Below, piece by piece: positions 58,196-64,000 of a stretch of DNA of 64,000 nucleotides. A program made the translations under genes and the position numbers. The stretch comes from Siphonodentalium dalli (Eukaryota; Mollusca; Scaphopoda; Gadilida; Siphonodentaliidae), in NCBI GenBank assembly GCA_032622095.1, contig CP136062.1, positions 145,208,089-145,272,088 on the forward strand, read 5' to 3'. Every line of letters starts with the position of its first letter. The first letter of the stretch is position 1. The notes under the pieces were generated by a model that ran no database searches, had not been told where the DNA came from, and saw only the letters and a program-made list of their open reading frames with translations.

Positions 58196-58425
58196 CAAGC
58201 CACATGAGTTTCCATAGAATATGCAAATTTAAACTGGAATCCGATGTATTTCGTCACGAATGTGACATATAGATTGCATGAAATATGCAACTTCTCCTGA
58301 ATGACGATGTTACACACTGGTCAAGCCATTGGAGATTGCATAGACTATATATGCAAATTTAAACTGGAATCCGATGTATTACATCACGAATAGGACATAT
58401 CTATTGCATGAAATATGCCAAAATA
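58196..58425. repeat. Approximate 130-bp tandem duplication
   Basis: The block ATGCAAATTTAAACTGGAAT, then CCGATGTATT...TCACGAAT...GACATAT...ATTGCATGAAATATGC, occurs at about 58220-58290 and 58350-58420. The preceding CAAGCCA...CATAGA is also duplicated. Each copy starts with the octamer ATGCAAAT. Confidence 0.8.
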
Positions 58426-58796
58426 ATAGTGCACGTGAAGTAGCACCCAAGTAGAATCCAATGTATTCTGTATATACATGTATGTAAACAGGCATACATA
58501 ATGTCTAATTATCTAAATTATGCGCTTTGTCCCTGGCAAAATAGACACAAAACGCTAGCTTAAAGTATAGTTTGTATGGCCCTTTAACAAAGTTAATCGG
58601 GATGGTATAATTATACGTGCCCAAATATGCAACAATAACCTCATTAATTTTGATGTATACATGTACATCGCATGTGTGCGTCTAATCCGCGCGGTACGTG
58701 GTATCCATATTGGCACTTAACCGAACCTCGTTATGTTAATAGGACTCTTGAGTGTATGTTTACACAGATCGTATCGAAATTTACATGCATACATAC

Positions 58797-59076
58797 CATA
58801 CACTTTCCATTCAGGACTCTTTATGATTGCGATTCCACCAGCCCTCTCCTTTTTGAACAACACACATTCCGATGTGGCTTTTTTGTGAGCAAATCTTGTG
58901 CATCCTTTTGCCAGGAGGCAACGCCGTGTGCATGCTATGTCACCCAGGGATGTTTCGGACGCCATGTCACCACCAGAAAGCACTTCGCCGTCAGTAACGT
59001 TACTTTCTGTGAAACTAATAGTGACACCATGGCACAACTTCACGGACAACGTGACGACCAGAATTCCGAAGAACAT
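58797..59076 (-). CDS. C-type lectin gene, exon 1 (signal peptide and PAN/apple-like domain)
   Basis: The exon starts at ATG 59076 with a hydrophobic signal peptide (MFFGILVVTLSVKLCHG). It then encodes a Cys pattern of the PAN/apple type (C49, C53, C59, C71 in IACTRRCLLAKGCTRF and SECVLFKK). It ends at the donor TATG|GTATGT, in phase 1. The acceptor phase of the exon at 47166-47333 matches. The product would be a secreted protein of 235 residues, signal peptide-PAN-C-type lectin. The assembly across 38 kb is inferred from splice signals and phase; the exons could instead belong to separate copies of a lectin family. Confidence 0.62.
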
Positions 59077-59843
59077 ATTTTATTTGTTTAACATGCCACT
59101 AATAGTCAGTCACTTATAACGACGAAAGAACAGGAGGCCACAGAACAAGTCGTACCATTAGTGCATCGGCGTCACACCATTTGACATGTTGAGCAGTGTA
59201 CGGGTGTCTAAGTTTTGAAAAGGAGTCTGCTGTTTAGAGAGCTACTTGACGAGAAACAGTCATCAATAACTCATCGTCCAATAGTAATATAAAAGGGAAA
59301 CGTTTTTCCGCCGTTATGCTCTATCACGCAATGGATGCCGTTCGATGGTACACTTCCATTATGTATGTGATATGTGGGACATTAGCCCAATGGTCCGAAT
59401 CAAATCATTTGAAGCTAACAACTTCTATTGTTAAACGAAGTCGTTTCTCGTTTTAATCACTGAATGCAACCACATGCACAAAGTAGCAATACCAGAGGTA
59501 GGTCCATAACGATAAGATAAGCAATGAATATTAAAGTTATGCTAGTCCCATGTGTGGCATATAGCATCAGAAAAGCCGACAAGGCTGAATCAGGTGTGGC
59601 ATAATCATAAGATTGGCAGGAAAGTTGAATTCGATAATGGTGCTGGTTATGCTTTTGACAGCATATTGCACTTTAAAAGTAGCCATGCATTTAAATCGCT
59701 ATATTATAGTTCTGTTGTAATATTCATCCGAACCAAAGGATTCGCCGACCGAACTTTTACTTAGTCATCATATATGATACAACATTATCGAACAAATAAG
59801 AACAACGAATACATAGCGATGACGCGTGCGAGTATCGGTGCCG
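59077..59843. other. Upstream region of the lectin gene
   Basis: This should hold the lectin promoter if the exon assignment is right. I see no convincing TATA box or known element. Small open frames (for example 59552-59764) have no support. Confidence 0.35.
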
Positions 59844-60203
59844 TTAACCCTTTACCAACAAACCGGCCAAAACCGGCCAAATAAAGCTTCAACAGCCTAA
59901 AATATCTTCGGTCTGTCTCAATAGAACCATACAAATATGGATATCATTGGAACCGGCTCCTTGACCACATTGTGATAGTTACAGTTATGCCCTGTGCCAA
60001 TGCATTCTCTTATATATGCATTGGCCTAAAAAAAATCTTTTTTTAACACTTTTTACCATTTTTTCTTACATTCTTTAACAATTTTATAATTTTTAATGTA
60101 TTAAGCCAATGCATTCTCTTATATATGCGAGGCGACCTATGGTCGACTCGCATATATAAGAGAATGCTTTGGCACAGGGCCCTTCTGTTGGGTAAAGGGT
60201 TAA
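59844..60203. mobile_element. Non-autonomous piggyBac-type element (352 bp) with internal hairpin
   Basis: The element occupies 59848-60199, flanked by TTAA on both sides. Its ends are CCCTTTACCAACA and TGTTGGGTAAAGGG, which are complementary apart from one extra base. Inside, 59989-60020 pairs with 60149-60179, and 60105-60131 pairs with 60147-60173 (GCCAATGCATTCTCTTATAT...). The same hairpin motif is found at 10741-10914. Confidence 0.85.
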
Positions 60204-60930
60204 GTCCGTTGTTACCATGTCACCTAAATGCCAATATGACTACTCCTATCTCCTTCTCTTACCGCAGTGTCGTTGTATTTTAACTGAGATTAAAGGGGTA
60301 CTGTACTCCAATGGTGTTCTTGGTTTCTATAGTCTCTGAGTCGTAGAATAAGGTAATCTGTTTTTCACTATTTGAAAGTCTTGAGTGCGAAGTAATGTTA
60401 CAGATGACAGATTAGCCGGAATGCGAAAATACAAATTGTCGAGTAATTTTTGAAATTTTTTCAAGCAAATGAATCAAATAAATGTTAAATTATATGCATA
60501 CTAGTCCCATATACTCATTAAAGTCATTGCATATTCACTAATCAGTGAGTGGCTTGAGTTTACGCTCCGTATAAACATATTTTGTACACGATCACGTTTG
60601 CAACGCGTAGTCCAATCCACTACCCATCAATTAATTGTATTAAGTCTTGTACACGGAAATTCGTAATTTAATTTATGGCTGCAGCAATAAATTAAATTTT
60701 TATCAAATTATTAACATTGATTTTAAGATAACCTATTAACCTATACGTATACAGAATACATGTTCGACTCAAATTACTTATTTTTCTATATGTTATCGAT
60801 ATTAGATCGTTGTTATTGCCGGGAATTTATTGAAAAGCCACATGGCGGTTTGCGCTCCAAAAATCTACCTAATAATATTCGCTTTTGAATGTTTCCAGGA
60901 ATCGAAATAGGTCGATAAATACTCGAACTA
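60204..60930. other. Unannotated spacer
   Basis: AT-rich; no feature recognised. Confidence 0.4.
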
Positions 60931-61170
60931 CCTTTATACGGGCATCACATGTCACAGAAAGACACATCGACGTCATAAAAACATTAACTTATCCCAGAAA
61001 GACGCATCGACGTCATAAAAACATTAACTTATCCCAGAAAGACGCATCGACGTCATAAAAACATTAACTTATCCCAGAAAGACGCATCGACGTCATAACA
61101 AATACAACAACCTTTATACGGGCATTAACTTATCACAGAAAGACGCATCGACGTCATAAAAAATACAACT
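60931..61170. repeat. 40-bp minisatellite containing CGACGTCA
   Basis: Units of 40 bp (CAGAAAGACGCATCGACGTC, then ATAAAAACATTAACTTATCC) repeat from about 60954, with three near-perfect and two variant copies. The flanking phrase CCTTTATACGGGCAT occurs at both 60931 and 61111, so a larger duplication is superimposed. Confidence 0.9.
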
Positions 61171-61695
61171 TTGAACACGGTGTTTGGGTCCCAAATAAAC
61201 AACAGCCATGTGCTCGGTTTGGATCAGAAAACAGCGTTCCGTGTTAGTCTATTAATGATATGGTAGAACTAAAGAGTGTTTGTTTCACATCTGTGCGAAA
61301 AATTGAAAACAGCTGGAAAATGGTTGTGACCATGGCAAGTATATTAATAGTTCGTGTATTTATCAACGTATCTCACACCTTCTTCCAAATTGCGTATAGA
61401 CAAAATTTGGAAGCTCGAATGAACCATGCGCCTTTAAATTGTTTTTCCCCCATTGAATAGATATATTATATACATATTAGCAATGCACACTTAACAGTTT
61501 ATACAATTGTAAGTACGCATGCAATATGTCGTATGTACTCGAGTGTATATACAGTGTACACGCATTTATGCAAATAGAAAGCATACTGAAATGTGTCTTG
61601 ATCACAATATATATCACTTTACTCGCGCCATACACATATTGCGCAATGGGATATTGTAATACGACACGCGGCAATTATATTTTTAGATAAGGGTT

Positions 61696-61776
61696 AGAGC
61701 ACAAGAATTTATCTTTACCAGAATAAATCGAGTCGAAGACGAAATTTGTTCTGGTAAAGAATTATTCGAGTGCTCT
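61696..61776. mobile_element. Imperfect hairpin element
   Basis: 61696-61728 (AGAGCACAAGAATTTATCTT...) is complementary to 61744-61776 with a few mismatches; both arms contain TCTTTACCAGAA or its complement. It is probably a small MITE or part of one. Confidence 0.6.
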
Positions 61777-62061
61777 GACCGACTCAGAGCACAATTGATC
61801 CCATATAATTCATTCAACTGGAAATGTGCCGCTGATCGTGTTTTGACCACGACGCACAATCCGTGCGCTGGCCTCGATTGGTTACAATGGCCGGTTGGCC
61901 ACGCCCAACAACGTGATTAACATGAACTGATCGCCGTTTAATGTGAATAGATATGTCCGAAACAACACGGACTGGCTCCACTTTGAAGCGCCCGTGCGAT
62001 TTGTCTGTTATGAGTTGCGTGTGCCAAACAATGGGATACTCACTGGACTATTCCTTCGCCA

Positions 62062-62125
62062 GCCTTGGGAATTGGTGTGCTTTACCAAAAATCAGGGAAC
62101 GATTTCAACAATGGGATTGTGCTCT
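62062..62125 (+). repeat. Dispersed repeat shared with 17985-18045
   Basis: The segments GGGAATTGGTGTGCTTTACC, ATCAGGGAACGATT and GGATTGTGCTC match the minus strand at 17985-18045 with a few differences. The boundaries of the family are not visible from two copies. Confidence 0.6.
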
Positions 62126-62229
62126 AATACATGTTAATTGCAAGCCAATATACGTTATTCAGCGCGATTCAATTGTGGGCACATATACACCAGCAGACGC
62201 CACATATAAAACTCGTGGTATAATATAAT

Positions 62230-64000
62230 GTGGTCTATTCCACAAACAATGTGTATTGATCAAATGGAGCAATGACACACACAAATGCGAGACCATGAAC
62301 AAATAATCTTTTCTCATCACATGTTGGTCCAATGTAGGATGCCTTCCACAACAACATCGCATGTGAGGAATTCTGCAGACGACAGCAAATCCAGGGATGA
62401 AATTGAGGTATTCCAAATATAATTTTAGTTTTATAAATAGTTCCTGTATATGCGAGAGGAGCAATAAATGTACATGCGTTGCATTATCTCGGAATATTGG
62501 CACCCAAAATGCTTGCATAATTATTTTATCTCATATATATCGTTGTGGAGATGATGTTTGCCATACAGAGATATTTAGCTTTGTGTTTTGGGTGTTCCCT
62601 GCATAGTAACCAGAATTGCCAGATAGACGAAGCACAAGCTTTAACCATCCGAATTAAATTAAGTGATTCACTTGACCAATCACACATGCTTGATATGTGA
62701 AGATTGTTTGATTTACAATTTCTTTGAGTCGGCGATGGAAACATTCCAGAATATGCAAACATTGTGACACAATGGTTGAGATCACATCGATGCAGGATTG
62801 AGAACATTTCCATCGCTAAAGCAAGGCCGTTCATAACAGAGGTGCCCTTCGAAATTAAAAAGAAACATTTTTAGAGCTTCTCGATGAGTGTTTGAAAGAT
62901 ATATTAGTGTACTCAAAAAATATCAGTTTTCGGTTTAAGTCGATATGCAGTGGTGTTAAAACGAACAATGGCAAAAGGAAGTTCTGTATTTAGTCTACGT
63001 GTAGTAGGTTGGCATTGCATGTTTTATGCACAATCGATAGTCTCTATCAAGTTTAAATTTTGGTGATTGTCAGGTTGTACCACATTTCAAATCCATATAA
63101 TTCCTTTGGAATCACTACACAATTCAATGTTTCAAATTTTTAAGAGAAAGGGGAGGATTCAGGGATTTTGTGAAATAGCATACGACATGCATCGAGAAAT
63201 GTCTTTGTTAGCATTTCGCATGCTCTGTCAGTATCTCGATATATTTCCGTCTGATCATTTTGAGGGATACCAATGTGAATAACGCCTCTGACTTCTTTCA
63301 ACGATTTTGATCCGAGAAACCATTTATGTCCTGTAATTTGAGCGTTTACGTGTGGTCGCATTGTCAGGTCAATAATTTCGCTTTTTTTTATTTCCATAAT
63401 TACTGTATACTTATATATACATTTAGTAGATTCTTCGTGCCACATTCTACGAGAGAATACAGACACCATCGGTCGTTGTCGGACATGAACCCGATGTGGA
63501 ATATATATGTGAGTTCTTGCAGGAGGTCGTCTATATAGATGAGGTACAAACACGAGGACACAACAAACTATAATGCTGTGTCCATTGCTCTATAATGATA
63601 TTTATTTTTTTAGAAATTACCCTCATACCGTACTTTCTTTTTAATATCCGTGTACATGGCAGCAACAACTCTAACTATACGCCATCCGAGGCCTTTATAT
63701 TTTAACTTATAAATTAGTACTTCGTATCATAATATATCAAAAGCTTTTTGGTAATTAAAAATGCGGCGTATACTGTGGAGTTGTTGAGATATGCAAATTA
63801 TCCAACATCTTGGAGTATATATAAATTAACTGTGCAACCAACTTCTTTCTTGAAACCATTTTGCACACAGTTTGGAAAACGCCAAAGTCCTATTTGTCCG
63901 AAAAAGCGAATGACTGGCGAAGCGAAAATAGCACAATTGCATGCTCAAATCTTTAAAAATAAAATGCTCACTCTGACGATTAATTCAACACCATGACCAC
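62230..64000 (-). pseudogene. Degraded LINE reverse transcriptase, running off the right edge
   Basis: Reading the minus strand from 64000 downward gives the RT order in shifting frames. First is QNGFKKEVGCTVNLYILQDV (about 63850), then VYAAFLITKKAFDI (catalytic palm, about 63750), then YKLKYKGLGWRIVRVVAAMY. Next are GHKWFLGSKSLKEV, IHIGIPQNDQT and ACEMLTKTF (63140-63553), IPKELYGFEMWYNLTIT (about 63080), and IVNQTIFTYQACV with a distal His/Cys-like segment. Stops and shifts are frequent. The left end is approximate and the 5' part lies outside the window. Confidence 0.7.

Noticed and set aside
60931-61170. CRISPR-like regular repeats
   Set aside because: Units are directly adjacent without unique spacers, and the genome is eukaryotic.

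Overview
This is a window of animal nuclear genome that is rich in repeats and poor in host genes. Exons have GT-AG splice sites. Most of the sequence is transposable elements and their debris: non-LTR retrotransposons, a Penelope-like element, piggyBac-type and Mutator-like non-autonomous elements, a Polinton, and CA/TA microsatellites embedded in repeated cassettes. The cassettes and the lectin architecture resemble marine invertebrates, perhaps a lophotrochozoan such as a mollusc or annelid. That placement is inference.

Layout. 1-10.2 kb is a large tandem/segmental duplication: two long units 6.46 kb apart with two short units of about 1.07 kb between them, containing a 122-bp satellite. 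10.2-16.2 kb is an array of about 1.34-kb units; one unit carries a 753-bp piggyBac-type insertion that the sister units lack. 18.8-19.3 kb is a Penelope-like GIY-YIG remnant. The only host gene I can assemble is on the minus strand and spans 38 kb: exon 1 at 59.08-58.80 kb (signal peptide and PAN/apple-like domain), exon 2 at 47.33-47.17 kb (first half of a C-type lectin domain) and exon 3 at 21.24-20.98 kb (second half, stop). All junctions are phase 1 and together encode 235 residues.

The 26-kb second intron contains a minus-strand LINE that has been split by a 16,321-bp Polinton/Maverick (28930-45250). The Polinton has 1.1-kb terminal inverted repeats, AG...CT ends and a perfect 6-bp target duplication, TCCATA. 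Rightward genes are a packaging ATPase, a small conserved-looking protein, a basic protein, a chromodomain integrase, a membrane-anchored PC4-like protein, a putative penton, a small linker protein, the major capsid protein and an adenain-type protease. Leftward genes are a TBP-like protein, a tandem PC4-like protein and a protein-primed family B DNA polymerase. The polymerase has one intron, one in-frame TGA and one frameshift.

The most unusual content is the transcription-factor set. A recognisable two-repeat TATA-binding protein with all four DNA-intercalating phenylalanines sits 11 nt downstream of a tandem PC4-domain protein. Their shared upstream region holds an extremely GC-rich minisatellite. 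A third PC4-like domain is fused to a membrane segment. A 10-bp motif, AAAGAGCGTT, recurs in both inverted repeats, in the polymerase intron and near gene ends. Together these suggest a mobile element carrying its own promoter-recognition and ssDNA-binding machinery.

The rest of the window holds a 5'-truncated L1/Tx1-like LINE with a 10-bp target duplication (50931-54116), a 2,052-bp long-inverted-repeat element with a 9-bp duplication (55616-57667), several perfect or near-perfect hairpin elements, a second piggyBac-type element (59848-60199), a 40-bp minisatellite, and another minus-strand LINE running off the right edge.
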